Assembly (NCBI GenBank): GCA_040285825.1 | Contig: JAUPSS010000011.1 | Span: forward strand, 693,658 to 757,657 | DNA: 64,000 nt | Source: Eukaryota sp. TZLM1-RC | Taxonomy: Eukaryota > Metamonada: BaSk clade | Direction: 5' to 3' | Part shown: positions 13,131-28,590 of the stretch, one piece after another | Numbering within the stretch: the first letter of the stretch is position 1 | Layout: each line of letters starts with the position of its first letter | Notes under the pieces: model-generated | The model's database searches: none | What the model was told of the DNA's origin: nothing | What the model saw: only the letters and a program-made list of their open reading frames with translations | Position numbers and translations under genes: made by a program

Positions 13131-15254
13131 CACTTGTGCATAAGCATGTTTTCACAGAAAGTGTGAAAACACAATAACATTCAACAGCGTTTGAAACACT
13201 CATATGGATATTACAATTCAAAGATTTATTGTCACGTGTGGAGTCTTTTTGTCATATAAGAAATGGGGATTTCAAATGAAAACTATGCCAAATTGTTTTA
13301 GCTTTTTTGGTGCAGTATTTTTGATCAATAGAGAATCTAGTTTCGTGTACTGATTTTGCAATAAAAGTGTTTGTTGAATTTATGAAATTTCAAAATTATT
13401 TTTTATTTATGTTTAATAAAAAAAGAAAAACTTCTTTATCAATGTAAAAGTTCACGCAACAATGTTTTTTACACCAAAAATGTGATTAAGAACACATACT
13501 GTATTTATAAACTTGAAAATTTCTCTTATAAAATGCGCCATTCGTTTCGATTTTTTCAAAGGCAAAATAACCATGTATAAATTGTCGCAAATGTTGTAAA
13601 AAGATTATCAACAAAGGAACTCTAATCAAGTGAATGACATGAACATTGGTTTTAATGATGTATAAAGCTAATAAATTTTGAAAAAGATACTGACCTAATC
13701 AAAAGGATGATAATCGTGCAGAAAATAGCGTTACCGTTGCCATATACAAACGATCACCTTTTGATTCAAGTCAAACAAACGATATCTGTTTCTAGAATAC
13801 ATTCAAAATGAAAGTGAAACTGTAAAATTTTTTGGAATTTATTTTCTTGTTCCTGTCAAATAACAAAAGTAAAATAATTTTTCTTTATCAATGTAAAAGT
13901 TCATGCAACAATGTTTTTCTACACCAAAAATGTAATCAAAAACAAGTGGTGCTATTCATAAATTGAAAACTTCTCCTGTAAATTGCGCCATTCGTTTCGA
14001 TTTTTTCAAAGGCAAAATAACCATGTATAAATTGTCGCAACAGTTGCAAAAAGATTATCAACAAAGAATTTAAATCAGACCAATGACATGAACATTGGTT
14101 TCAATGATGCATAAAGCTCAAAATTTTGAAAGAAATACTAATCTAATCAAAAGAATGATAATCGTACAGAAATTAGCGTTACCGTTGCCATATACGAACA
14201 CATGCAGAAAACAGGAAAGCAAAACCAAAATTAATTGCATTATGGGTTGGTCAAATTCCAATGTCAAACTTGCCTTGTATCACTTGTGCATAAGCATGTT
14301 TTCACAGAAAGTGTGAAAACAAAATAACATTCAACAGCGTTTTAAACACTCATATGGATATTACAATTCAAAGATTTATTGTCAAATGTGGAGTCTTTTT
14401 GTCATATAAAAAATGGGGATTTCAAATGAAAACTATGCCAAATTGTTTTAGCTTTTTTTGGTGCAGTATTTTTGACCAAAAGAACATCTAGTTTCGTGTA
14501 CTGATTTTGCAATAAAAGTGTTTGTTGAATTTATGAAATTTCAAAATTATTTTTTATTTATGTTTAATAAAAAAAGAAAAACTTCTTTATCAATGTAAAA
14601 GTTCACGCAACAATGTTTTTTTACACCAAAAATGTGATTAAGAACACATGCTGTATTTATAAATTTGAAAACTTCTTTTATGAAATGCGCCATTCGTTTC
14701 GATTTTTTCAAAGGCAAGATAACCATGTATAAATTGTCGCAAATGTTGTAAAAAGATTAACAACAAAGGAATTCAAATCAAATGAATGACATGAACATTG
14801 GTTTTAATGATGTATAAAGCTCATAAATTTTGAAAAAGATACTGACCTAATCAAAAGAATGATAATCGTGCAGAAAATAGCGTTACCGTTGCCATATACA
14901 AACGATCACCTTTTGATTCAAATCAAACAAACGATATCTGTTTCTAGAATACAATCAAAATGAAAGTGAAACTGTAAAAAATTTTTGGAATTTATTTTTT
15001 TGTTTCTGTCAAATAACAAAAGTAAAATAATTTTTCTTTATGAATGTAAAAGTTCATGCAACAATGTTTTTTTACACCAAAAATGTGATCAAGAACACAT
15101 GCTGTATTTATAAACTTGAAAACTTCTCATGTGAAATGCGCCATTCGTTTCCATTTTTTCAAAGGCAAGATAACCATGTATAAATTGTCGCAAATGTTGT
15201 AAAAAGATTAACAACAAAGGAATTCAAAACAAATGAATGACATGAACATTGGTT
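13131..15254 (-). repeat. Diverged R1 subrepeats with a core deleted at 14268
   Basis: The subrepeats here have more substitutions than those to the left. Near 14268 a core is broken inside the hairpin loop (minus-strand TTTGAC) and joins directly to the far end of the core (CTTGCCTTGTATCACTTG), losing roughly 350 bases. No gene is supported. Confidence 0.75.
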
Positions 15255-15605
15255 TTAATGATGTATAAAGCTCATAAATTTTGAAAGAAATACTAATCTA
15301 ATCAAAAGAATGATAATCGTACAGAAATTAGCGTTACCGTTGCCATATACAAACACATGCAGAAAACAGGAAAGCAAAACCAAAATTAATTGCATTAAGG
15401 GTTGGTAAAATTCCAATGTCAAAATTGGAAAATCTGAAGTTTGAAACCAGACCCAAAATCTGATCTTCCAACCTGAGCAACCTTCTGCGGTTTTTCTCAT
15501 TTCCGTACTCCGACTTTGGGATGCGTCTGTAACTTCAAACACATTATACTCTTAGTGCCATGATTCTTGGGGGCAGAAGGGTAGGCATCACAATTGCCAT
15601 CAGTG
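15255..15605 (-). repeat. R1 core copy 7, truncated at the SAT junction
   Basis: The core stops after ATTGCCATCAGTG and SAT begins at about 15606. This is the left R1/SAT boundary. Confidence 0.8.
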
Positions 15606-18600
15606 ACTAGTGCCACCAATGACTAATCAAATGACCATAGCACGGACTTTAACACCACAATTGTTATATTAATTGTCCCAAAATGGACTTTAAAGATTTG
15701 ACCAATGATTGTAATAAACAACCATTGGTCAATATACGAAACTAGGAACTTCATATGAGCCTCAGTAAATCGTATCAAAAACGATACTCTTACACTTACA
15801 GCAATTGTTTTATTAGTTTACAACATTCAATTGTATACTTTTTGATTTTTTACTTTTTTTACAATTTAATGTTTAAAAATTAATACACTCAATTAATTCA
15901 AATATATACAAAATCAATTGAAAATGTAATCATGAGTTTGTTCTGATCAAGTAACACATAGCCAACATTACTCACACACAATTTCACACAAAGTTTGATC
16001 ACAAGTTGATCACATCTAGTACATAAGGACTACATGCAACTCATCTAATCACACCAATGACCATTCAACCAATCAAACCAATGACTACTCAAATGACCAT
16101 AGCACGGACTTTAACACCACAATTGTTATAATAATTGTCCCAAAATGGACTCTAAAGATTTGACCAATGATTGTAATAAACAACCATTGGTCAATATACG
16201 AAACTAGGAACTTCATATGAGCCTCAGTAAATCGTATCAAAACGATACTCTTACACTTACAGCAATTGTTTTATTAGTTTACAACATTCAATTGTATACT
16301 TTTTGATTTTTTACTATTTTTACAATTTAATGTTTAAAAATTAATAACTCAATTAATTCAAATATATACAAAATCAATTGAAAATGTAATCATGAGTTTG
16401 TACTGATCAAGTAACACATAGCCAACATTACTCACACACAATTTCACACAAAGTTTGATCACAAGTTGATCACATCTAGTACATAAAGACTACATGCAAC
16501 TCATCTAATCACACCAATGACCATTCAACCAATCAAACCAATGACTACTCAAATGACCATAGCACGGACTTTAACACCACAATTGTTATAATAATTGTCC
16601 CAAAATGGACTTTAAAGATTTGACCAATGATTGAAATAAACAACCATTGGTCAATATACGAAACTAGGAACTTCATATGAGCCTCAGTAAATCGTATCAA
16701 AAACGATACTCTTACACTTACAGCAATTGTTTTATTAGTTTGCAACATTCAATTGTATACTTTTTGATTTTTTACTATTTTTACAATTTAATGTTTAAAA
16801 ATTAATAACTCAATTAATTCAAATATATACAAAATCAATTGAAAATGTAATCATGAGTTTGTACTGATCAAGTAACACATAGCCAACATTACTCACACAC
16901 AATTTCACACAAAGTTTGATCACAAGTTGATCACATCTAGTACATAAGGACTACATGCAACTCACTAATCACACCAATGACCATTCAACCAATCAAACCA
17001 ATGACTACTCAAATGACCATAGCACGGACTTTAACACCACAATTGTTATAATAATTGTCCCAAAATGGACTTTAAAGATTTGACCAATGATTGTAATAAA
17101 CAACCATTGGTCAATATACGAAACTAGGAACTTCATATGAGCCTCAGTAAATCGTATCAAAAACGATACTCTTACACTTACAGCAATTGTTTTATTAGTT
17201 TGCAACATTCAATTGTATACTTTTTGATTTTTTACTATTTTTACAATTTAATGTTTAAAAATTAATACACTCAATTAATTCAAATATATACAAAATCAAT
17301 TGAAAATGTAATCATGAGTTTGTACTGATCAAGTAACACATAGCCAACATTACTCACACACAATTTCACACAAAGTTTGATCACAAGTTGATCACATCTA
17401 GTACATAAAGACTACATGCAACTCATCTAATCACACCAATGACCATTCAACCAATCAAACCAATGACTACTCAAATGACCATAGCACGGACTTTAACACC
17501 ACAATTGTTATATTAATTGTCCCAAAATGGACTTTAAAGATTTGACCAATGATTGTAATAAACAACCATTGGTCAATATACGAAACTAGGAACTTCATAT
17601 GAGCCTCAGTAAATCGTATCAAAAACGATACTCTTACACTTACAGCAATTGTTTTATTAGTTTGCAACATTCAATTGTATACTTTTTGATTTTTTACTAT
17701 TTTTACAATTTAATGTTTAAAAATTAATAACTCAATTAATTCAAATATATACAAAATCAATTGAAAATGTAATCATGAGTTTGTACTGATCAAGTAACAC
17801 ATAGCCAACATTACTCACACACAATTTCACACAAAGTTTGATCACAAGTTGATCACATCTAGTACATAAGGACTACATGCAACTCACCAAATCACACCAA
17901 TGACCATTCAACCAATCAAACCAATGACTACTCAAATGACCATAGCACGGACTTTAACACCACAATTGTTATAATAATTGTCCCAAAATGGACTTTAAAG
18001 ATTTGACCAATGATTGTAATAAACAACCATTGGTCAATATACGAAACTAGGAACTTCATATGAGCCTCAGTAAATCGTATCAAAACGATACTCTTACACT
18101 TACAGCAATTGTTTTATTAGTTTGCAACATTCAATTGTATACTTTTTGATTTTTTACTATTTTTACAATTTAATGTTTAAAAATTAATAACTCAATTAAT
18201 TCAAATATATACAAAATCAATTGAAAATGTAATCATGAGTTTGTACTGATCAAGTAACACATAGCCAACATTACTCACACACAATTTCACACAAAGTTTG
18301 ATCACAAGTTGATCACATCTAGTACATAAAGACTACATGCAACTCATCTAATCACACCAATGACCATTCAACCAATCAAACCAATGACTACTCAAATGAC
18401 CATAGCACGGACTTTAACACCACAATTGTTATAATAATTGTCCCAAAATGGACTTTAAAGATTTGACCAATGATTGTAATAAACAACCATTGGTCAATAT
18501 ACGAAACTAGGAACTTCATATGAGCCTCAGTAAATCGTATCAAAAACGATACTCTTACACTTACAGCAATTGTTTTATTAGTTTGCAACATTCAATTGTA

Positions 18601-21600
18601 TACTTTTGATTTTTTACTATTTTTACAATTTAATGTTTAAAAATTAATAACTCAATTAATTCAAATATATACAAAATCAATTTGAAAATGTAATCATGAG
18701 TTTGTACTGATCAAGTAACACATAGCCAACATTACTCACACACAATTTCACACAAAGTTTGATCACAAGTTGATCACATCTAGTACATAAAGACTACATG
18801 CAACTCATCTAATCACACCAATGACCATTCAACCAATCAAACCAATGACTACTCAAATGACCATAGCACGGACTTTAACACCACAATTGTTATATTAATT
18901 GTCCCAAAATGGACTTTAAAGATTTGACCAATGATTGAAATAAACAACCATTGGTCAATATACGAAACTAGGAACTTCATATGAGCCTCAGTAAATCGTA
19001 TCAAAAACGATACTCTTACACTTACAGCAATTGTTTTATTAGTTTACAACATTCAATTGTATACTTTTTGATTTTTTACTTTTTTTACAATTTAATGTTT
19101 AAAAATTAATACACTCAATTAATTCAAATATATACAAAATCATTTGAAAATGTAATCATGAGTTTGTACTGATCAAGTACATAGCCAACATTACTAACAC
19201 ACAATTTCACACAAAGTTTGATCACAAGTTGATCACATCTAGTACATAAGGACTACATGCAACTCATCTAATCATACCAATGACCATTCAACCAATCATA
19301 CCAATGACTACTCAAATGACCATAGCACGGACTTTAACACCACAATTGTTATAATAATTGTCCCAAAATGGACTTTAAATATTTGACCAACGATTGTAAT
19401 AAACAACCATTGGTCAATATACGAAACTAGGAACTTCATATGAGCCTCAGTAAATCGTATCAAAAACGATACTCTTACACTTACAGCAATTGTTTTATTA
19501 GTTTGCAACATTCAATTGTATACTTTTTGATTTTTTACTATTTTTACAATTTAATGTTTAAAAATTAATAACTCAATTAATTCAAATATATACAAAATCA
19601 ATTGAAAATGTAATCATGAGTTTGTACTGATCAAGTAACACATAGCCAACATTACTCACACACAATTTCACACAAAGTTTGATCACAAGTTGATCACATC
19701 TAGTACATAAAGACTACATGCAACTCATCTAATCACACCAATGACCATTCAACCAATCAAACCAATGACTACTCAAATGACCATAGCACGGACTTTAACA
19801 CCACAATTGTTATAATAATTGTCCCAAAATGGACTTTAAAGATTTGACCAATGATTGAAATAAACAACCATTGGTCAATATACGAAACTAGGAACTTCAT
19901 ATGAGCCTCAGTAAATCGTATCAAAAACGATACTCTTACACTTACAGCAATGGTTATATTAGTTTGCAACATTCAATTGTATACTTTTTGATTTTTTTAC
20001 TATTTTTACAATTTAATGTTTAAAAATTAATAACTCAATTAATTCAAATATATACAAAATCAATTGAAAATGTAATCATGAGTTTGTACTGATCAAGTAA
20101 CACATAGCCAACATTACTCACACACAATTTCACACAAAGTTTGATCACAAGTTGATCACATCTAGTACATAAAGACTACATGCAACTCATCTAATCACAC
20201 CAATGACCATTCAACCAATCAAACCAATGACTACTCAAATGACCATAGCACGGACTTTAACACCACAATTGTTATAATAATTGTCCCAAAATGGACTTTA
20301 AAGATTTGACCAATGATTGAAATAAACAACCATTGGTCAATATACGAAACTAGGAACTTCATATGAGCCTCAGTAAATCGTATCAAAAAAACGATACTCT
20401 TACACTTACAGCAATGGTTATATTAGTTTGCAACATTCAATTGTATACTTTTTTTGATTTTTTTACTATTTTTACAATTTAATGTTTAAAAAAATTAATA
20501 CACTCAATTAATTCAAATATATACAAAAATCAATTGAAAATGTAATCATGAGTTTGTACTGATCAAGTAACACATAGCCAACATTACTCACACACAATTT
20601 CACACAAAGTTTGATCACAAGTTGATCACATCTAGTACATAAAGACTACATGCAACTCATCTAATCACACCCAATGACCATTCAACCAATCATACCAATG
20701 ACTAATCAAATGACCATAGCACGGACTTTAACACCACAATTGTTATAATAATTGTCCCAAAATGGACTTTTAAAGATTTGACCAATGATTGAAATAAACA
20801 ACCATTGGTCAATATACGAAACTAGGAACTTCATATGAGCCTCAGTAAATCGTATCAAAAAAACGATACTCTTACACTTACAGCAATGGTTATATTAGTT
20901 TACAACATTCAATTGTATACTTTTTTTGATTTTTTTACTATTTTTACAATTTAATGTTTAAAAAAATTAATAACCCAATTAATTCAAATATATACAAAAT
21001 CAATTGAAAATGTAATCATGAGTTTGTACTGATCAAGTAACACATAGCCAACATTACCTCACACACAATTTCACACAAAGTTTGATCACAAGTTGATCAC
21101 ATCTAGTACATAAAGACTACATGCAACTCATCTTAATCACACCAATGACCATTCAACCAATCAAACCCAATGACTACTCAAATGACCATAGCACGGACTT
21201 TAACACCACAATTGTTATATTAATTGTCCCAAAATGGACTTTTAAAGATTTGACCAATGATTGTAATAAACAACCATTGGTCAATATACGAAACTAGGAA
21301 CTTCATATGAGCCTCAGTAAATCGTATCAAAAAAACGATACTCTTACACTTACAGCAATGGTTATATTAGTTTACAACATTCAATTGTATACTTTTTGAT
21401 TTTTTTACTATTTTTACAATTTAATGTTTAAAAAAATTAATACACTCAATTAATTCAAATATATACAAAATCAATTGAAAAATGTAATCATGAGTTTGTA
21501 CTGATCAAGTAACACATAGCCAACATTACTCACACACAATTTCACACAAAGTTTGATCACAAGTTGATCACATCTAGTACATAAAGACTACATGCAACTC

Positions 21601-24600
21601 ATCTAATCACACCAATGACCATTCAACCAATCAAACCAATGACTACTCAAATGACCATAGCACGGACTTTAACACCACAATTGTTATATTAATTGTCCCA
21701 AAATGGACTTTAAAGATTTGACCAATGATTGTAATAAACAACCATTGGTCAATATACGAAACTAGGAACTTCATATGAGCTCTCAGTAAATCGTATCAAA
21801 AAAACGATACTCTTACACTTACAGCAATGGTTTATATTAGTTTGCAACATTCAATTGTATACTTTTTTTGATTTTTTTACTATTTTTACAATTTAATGTT
21901 TAAAAAAATTAATACACTCAATTAATTCAAATATATACAAAATCAATTGAAAATGTAATCATGAGTTTGTACTGATCAAGTAACACATAGCCAACATTAC
22001 TCACACACACAATTTCACACAAAGTTTGATCACAAGTTGATCACATCTAGTACATAAAGACTACATGCAACTCATCTAATCACACCAATGACCATTCAAC
22101 CAATCAAACCAATGACTACTCAAATGACCATAGCACGGACTTTAACACCACAATTGTTATATTAATTGTCCCAAAATGGACTTTTAAAGATTTGACCAAT
22201 GATTGTAATAAACAACCATTGGTCAATATACGAAACTAGGAACTTCATATGAGCTCTCAGTAAATCGTATCAAAAAAACGATACTCTTACACTTACAGCA
22301 ATGGTTTATATTAGTTTGCAACATTCAATTGTATACTTTTGATTTTTTTACTATTTTTACAATTTAATGTTTAAAAAAATTAATAACTCAATTAATTCAA
22401 ATATATACAAAATCAATTGAAAATGTAATCATGAGTTTGTACTGATCAAGTAACACATAGCCAACATTACTCACACACAATTTCACACAAAGTTTGATCA
22501 CAAGTTGATCACATCTAGTACATAAAGACTACATGCAACTCATCTAATCACACCAATGACCATTCAACCAATCAAACCAATGACTACTCAAATGACCATA
22601 GCACGGACTTTAACACCACAATTGTTATATTAATTGTCCCAAAATGGACTTTTAAAGATTTGACCAATGATTGTAATAAACAACCATTGGTCAATATACG
22701 AAACTAGGAACTTCATATGAGCTCTCAGTAAATCGTATCAAAAAAACGATACTCTTACACTTACAGCAATGGTTATATTAGTTTACAACATTCAATTGTA
22801 TACTTTTGATTTTTTTACTATTTTTACAATTTAATGTTTAAAAAAATTAATAACTCAATTAATTCAAATATATACAAAATCAATTGAAAATGTAATCATG
22901 AGTTTGTACTGATCAAGTAACACATAGCCAACATTACTCACACACAATTTCACACAAAGTTTGATCACAAGTTGATCACATCTAGTACATAAAGACTACA
23001 TGCAACTCATCTAATCACACCAATGACCATTCAACCAATCAAACCAATGACTACTCAAATGACCATAGCACGGACTTTAACACCACAATTGTTATATTAA
23101 TTGTCCCAAAATGGACTTTAAAGATTTGACCAATGATTGTAATAAACAACCATTGGTCAATATACGAAACTAGGAACTTCATATGAGCCTCAGTAAATCG
23201 TATCAAAAACGATACTCTTACACTTACAGCAATGGTTATATTAGTTTGCAACATTCAATTGTATTTTTTTTGATTTTTTACTATTTTTACAATTTAATGT
23301 TTAAAAATTAATAACTCAATTAATTCAAATATATACAAAATCAATTGAAAATGTAATCATGAGTTTGTTCTGATCAAGTAACACATAGCCAACATTACTC
23401 ACACACAATTTCACACAAAGTTGATCACAAGTTGGTCACATCTAGTACATAAGGACTACATGCAACTCATCTAATCACACCAATGACCATTCAACCAATC
23501 ATACCAATGACTACTCAAATGACCATAGCACAGACTTTAACACCACAATTGTTATAATAATTGTCCCAAAATGGACTTTAAAGATTTGACCAATGATTGA
23601 AATAAACAACCATTGGTCAATATACGAAACTAGGAACTTCATATGAGCTCTCAGTAAATCGTATCAAAACGATACTCTTACACTTACAGCAATGGTTATA
23701 TTAGTTTGCAACATTCAATTGTATACTTTTTGATTTTTTACTATTTTTACAATTTAATGTTTAAAAATTAATAACTCAATTAATTCAAATATATACAAAA
23801 TCAATTGAAAATGTAATCATGAGTTTGTACTGATCAAGTAACACATAGCCAACATTACTCACACACAATTTCACACAAAGTTTGATCACAAGTTGATCAC
23901 ATCTAGTACATAAAGACTACATGCAACTCATCTAATCACACCAATGACCATTCAACCAATCAAACCAATGACTACTCAAATGACCATAGCACGGACTTTA
24001 ACACCACAATTGTTATAATAATTGTCCCAAAATGGACTTTAAAGATTTGACCAATGATTGAAATAAACAACCATTGGTCAATATACGAAACTAGGAACTT
24101 CATATGAGCCTCAGTAAATCGTATCAAAAACGATACTCTTACACTTACAGCAATGGTTATATTAGTTTGCAACATTCAATTGTATACTTTTTGATTTTTT
24201 ACTATTTTTACAATTTAATGTTTAAAAATTAATAACTCAATTAATTCAAATATATACAAAATCAATTGAAAATGTAATCATGAGTTTGTACTGATCAAGT
24301 AACACATAGCCAACATTACTCACACACAATTTCACACAAAGTTTGATCACAAGTTGATCACATCTAGTACATAAAGACTACATGCAACTCATCTAATCAC
24401 ACCAATGACCATTCAACCAATCAAACCAATGACTACTCAAATGACCATAGCACGGACTTTAACACCACAATTGTTATAATAATTGTCCCAAAATGGACTT
24501 TTAAAGATTTGACCAATGATTGAAATAATCAACCATTGGTCAATATACGAAACTAGGAACTTCATATGAGCTCTCAGTAAATCGTATCAAAACGATACTC

Positions 24601-27600
24601 TTACACTGACAGCAATGGTTTTATTAGTTTACAACATTCAATTGTATACTTTTTGATTTTTTTACTATTTTTACAATTTAATGTTTAAAAATTAATAACT
24701 CAATTAATTCAAATATATACAAAATCAATTGAAAATGTAATCATGAGTTTGTACTGATCAAGTAACACATAGCCAACATTACTCACACACAATTTCACAC
24801 AAAGTTTGATCACAAGTTGATCACATCTAGTACATAAAGACTACATGCAACTCATCTAATCACACCAATGACCATTCAACCAATCAAACCAATGACTACT
24901 CAAATGACCATAGCACGGACTTTAACACCACAATTGTTATAATAATTGTCCCAAAATGGACTTTAAAGATTTGACCAATGATTGTAATAAACAACCATTG
25001 GTCAATATACGAAACTAGGAACTTCATATGAGCCTCAGTAAATCGTATCAAAAACGATACTCTTACACTTACAGCAATGGTTATATTAGTTTGCAACATT
25101 CAATTGTATACTTTTTGATTTTTTACTTTTTTTACAATTTAATGTTTAAAAATTAATACACTCAATTAATTCAAATATATACAAAATCATTTGAAAATGT
25201 AATCATGAGTTTGTACTGATCAAGTAACACATAGCCAACATTACTAACACACAATTTCACACAAAGTTTGATCACAAGTTGATCACATCTAGTACATAAA
25301 GACTACATGCAACTCATCTAATCATACCAATGACCATTCAACCAATCATACCAATGACTACTCAAATGACTATAGCACGGACTTTAACACCACAATTGTT
25401 ATAATAATTGTCCCAAAATGGACTTTAAAGATTTGACCAATGATTGTAATAAACAACCATTGGTCAATATACGAAACTAGGAACTTCATATGAGCCTCAG
25501 TAAATCGTATCAAAAACGATACTCTTACACTTACAGCAATTGTTTTATTAGTTTACAACATTCAATTGTATACTTTTTGATTTTTTACTTTTTTACAATT
25601 TAATGTTTAAAAATTAATACACTCAATTAATTCAAATATATACAAAATCATTTGAAAATGTAATCATGAGTTTGTACTGATCAAGTAACACATAGCCAAC
25701 ATTACTAACACACAATTTCACACAAAGTTTGATCACAAGTTGATCACATCTAGTACATAAAGACTACATGCAACTCATCTAATCATACCAATGACCATTC
25801 AACCAATCATACCAATGACTACTCAAATGACCATAGCACGGACTTTAACACCACAATTGTTATAATAATTGTCCCAAAATGGACTTTAAAGATTTGACCA
25901 ATGATTGTAATAAACAACCATTGGTCAATATACGAAACTAGGAACTTCATATGAGCCTAAATGGTATCAAAAACGATACTCATACACTTACAGCAATGGA
26001 TTTATTAGCTTACAACATTCAATTGTATACTTTTTGTTTTTTTACTGTTTTTACAATTTAAAAATTAATACACTCAATTAATTCAAATATATACAAAATC
26101 AATTGAAAATGTAATCATGAGTTTGTACTGATCAAGTAACACATAGCCAACATTACTCACACACAATTTCACACAAAGTTTGATCACAAGTTGATCACAT
26201 CTAGTACATAAGGACTACATGCAACTCACCTAATCATACCAATGACCATTCAACCAATCATACCAATGACTACTCAAATGACCATAGCACGGACTTTAAC
26301 ACCACAATTGTTATATTAATTGTCCCAAATGGACCTTAAGATTTGACCAATGATTGTAATAAACAACCATTGGTCAATATACGAAACTAGGAACTTCATA
26401 TGAGCCTCAGTAAATCGTATCAAAAACGATACTCTTACACTTACAGCAATTGTTTTATTAGTTTACAACATTCAATTGTATACTTTTTGATTTTTTTACT
26501 TTTTTTACAATTTAATGTTTAAAAATTAATACACTCAATTAATTCAAATATATACAAAATCATTTGAAAATGTAATCATGAGTTTGTACTGATCAAGTAA
26601 CACATAGCCAACATTACTAACACACAATTTCACACAAAGTTTGATCACAAGTTGATCACATCTAGTACATAAAGACTACATGCAACTCATCTAATCATAC
26701 CAATGACCATTCAACCAATCATACCAATGACTACTCAAATGACCATAGCACGGACTTTAACACCACAATTGTTATAATAATTGTCCCAAAATGGACTTTA
26801 AATATTTGACCAACGATTGTAATAAACAACCATTGGTCAATATACGAAACTAGGAACTTCATATGAGCCTCAGTAAATCGTATCAAAACCGATACTTTTA
26901 CACTTACAGCAATGGTTTTATTAGTTTGCAACATTCAATTGTATACTTTTTGATTTTTTACTATTTTTACAATTTAATGTTTAAAAATTAATAAACTCAA
27001 TTAATTCAAATATATACAAAATCATTTGAAAATGTAATCATGAGTTTGTACTGATCAAGTAACACATAGCCAACATTACTAACACACAATTTCACACAAA
27101 GTTTGATCACAAGTTGATCACATCTAGTACATAAAGACTACATGCAACTCATCTAATCATACCAATGACCATTCAACCAATCATACCAATGACTAATCAA
27201 ATGACCATAGCACGGACTTTAACACCACAATTGTTATATTAATTGTCCCAAAATGGACTTTAAAGATTTGACCAATGATTGTAATAAACAACCATTGGTC
27301 AATATACGAAACTAGGAACTTCATATGAGCCTCAGTAAATCGTATCAAAAACGATACTCTTACACTTACAGCAATTGTTTTATTAGTTTACAACATTCAA
27401 TTGTATACTTTTTGATTTTTTACTTTTTTTACAATTTAATGTTTAAAAATTAATACACTCAATTAATTCAAATATATACAAAATCATTTGAAAATGTAAT
27501 CATGAGTTTGTACTGATCAAGTAACACATAGCCAACATTACTAACACACAATTTCACACAAAGTTTGATCACAAGTTGATCACATCTAGTACATAAAGAC

Positions 27601-28228
27601 TACATGCAACTCATCTAATCATACCAATGACCATTCAACCAATCATACCAATGACTACTCAAATGACCATAGCACGGACTTTAACACCACAATTGTTATA
27701 ATAATTGTCCCAAAATGGACTTTAAATATTTGACCAACGATTGTAATAAACAACCATTGGTCAATATACGAAACTAGGAACTTCATATGAGCCTCAGTAA
27801 ATCGTATCAAAACCGATACTTTTACACTTACAGCAATGGTTTTATTAGTTTGCAACATTCAATTGTATACTTTTTGATTTTTTACTATTTTTACAATTTA
27901 ATGTTTAAAAATTAATAAACTCAATTAATTCAAATATATACAAAATCAATTGAAAATCATGAGTTTGTACTGATCAAGTTACGCATAGCCAACATTACTC
28001 ACACACAATTTCACACAAAGTTTGATCACAAGTTGATCACATCTAGTACATAAAGACTACATGCAACTCATCTAATCATACCAATGACCATTCAACCAAT
28101 CATACCAATGACTAATCAAATGACCATAGCACGGACTTTAACACCACAATTGTTATATTAATTGTCCCAAAATGGACTTTAAAGATTTGACCAATGATTG
28201 TAATAAACAACCATTGGTCAATATACGA
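15606..28228 (+). repeat. SAT satellite array 1, ~461-bp unit, ~27 copies
   Basis: Head-to-tail satellite. Spacing of the same point in clean units is 460-462 bases (for example 16545, 17005, 17467). Each unit holds a hairpin TTGACCAATG...CATTGGTCAA with a 15-base spacer, a second small hairpin GTATC-N5/6-GATAC, a duplicated TGATCACA, and several ACCAATGAC-like words. A 67-codon minus-strand frame occurs in many units but is lost in others by single-base changes, so I do not treat it as a gene. Sequence subfamilies exist, such as GAGCCTCAG versus GAGCTCTCAG. The array ends at 28228, where SAT joins RT fragment D. Confidence 0.93.
20380..22830 (+). other. Block of SAT units with excess homopolymer indels
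   Basis: Within the array, units from about 20.38 to 22.83 kb show one- or two-base expansions in many homopolymers: longer A run in the GTATC hairpin loop, T7 instead of T5 before GATTTTTT, A7 before TTAATA, TTTTAAAG for TTTAAAG, CCC for CC. Flanking units lack these. This pattern is typical of unpolished long-read sequence, although a real variant subfamily is possible. Confidence 0.6.
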
Positions 28229-28590
28229 AACGATGGATTAAGTTCACGACCAATGCGATACGGTAAGATTCCAAACAAATGTGTTGCTTCTTGAACTATT
28301 CGAAAAGCACTTATTAAGAAAACATCGTCCATATATGTTAAAATTTCAATTTCTGGAAATTGTGACTTAAAATAAAAACAATTGGATGCAGGAAAAGACA
28401 AAATAGGAATGGACCCATTAGATCAACCCTGCTTTACACCCAAACATTAGGAAATAGAATTAGTTTTCATAACTAAACGTGAGTGGGCAGAATATAACAT
28501 AGGAGCGACTTCTGCAAAAACAGGGGGATGTTGAAGGACTTCAGGTGCGTCAGCTTCTAGTTCAAGTGCTTCTAGTTTGGTTTTTTGTCC
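28229..28590 (-). pseudogene. RT fragment D, left copy
   Basis: The minus strand encodes a palm-domain piece of a non-LTR reverse transcriptase. A degenerate motif B (CLGVKQG, broken by a stop just upstream and a lost base after it) is followed by FCL-like sequence and the catalytic motif YMDDVFLIS. The frame then runs straight into inverted SAT sequence at 28228. It resembles family C in this region but is not the same copy. Both ends are truncated, so it is non-functional. The mirror copy is at 37720-38074. Confidence 0.75.

Larger units (their letters stand above)
4086..15605 (-). repeat. R1 tandem array, left (minus orientation)
   Basis: Array of a composite repeat. Each unit has one ~700-bp core followed by one to four head-to-tail ~450-bp subrepeats. 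Landmark positions within successive cores (4423, 6488, 8105, 9272, 12920) give unit lengths of 2065, 1617, 1167 and, after subtracting the C1 insertion and its duplication (1131), 2517 bases. These equal 1167 plus 2, 1, 0 and 3 times ~450. Every copy carries short ORFs of 65 and 89-95 codons, but the units are nearly identical, so conservation is no proof of coding. The array adjoins rDNA on the left and SAT on the right. Confidence 0.9.

Noticed and set aside
15606-28228. CRISPR-like array
   Set aside because: The unit is ~461 bp with no unique spacers; it is a satellite in a eukaryotic genome.
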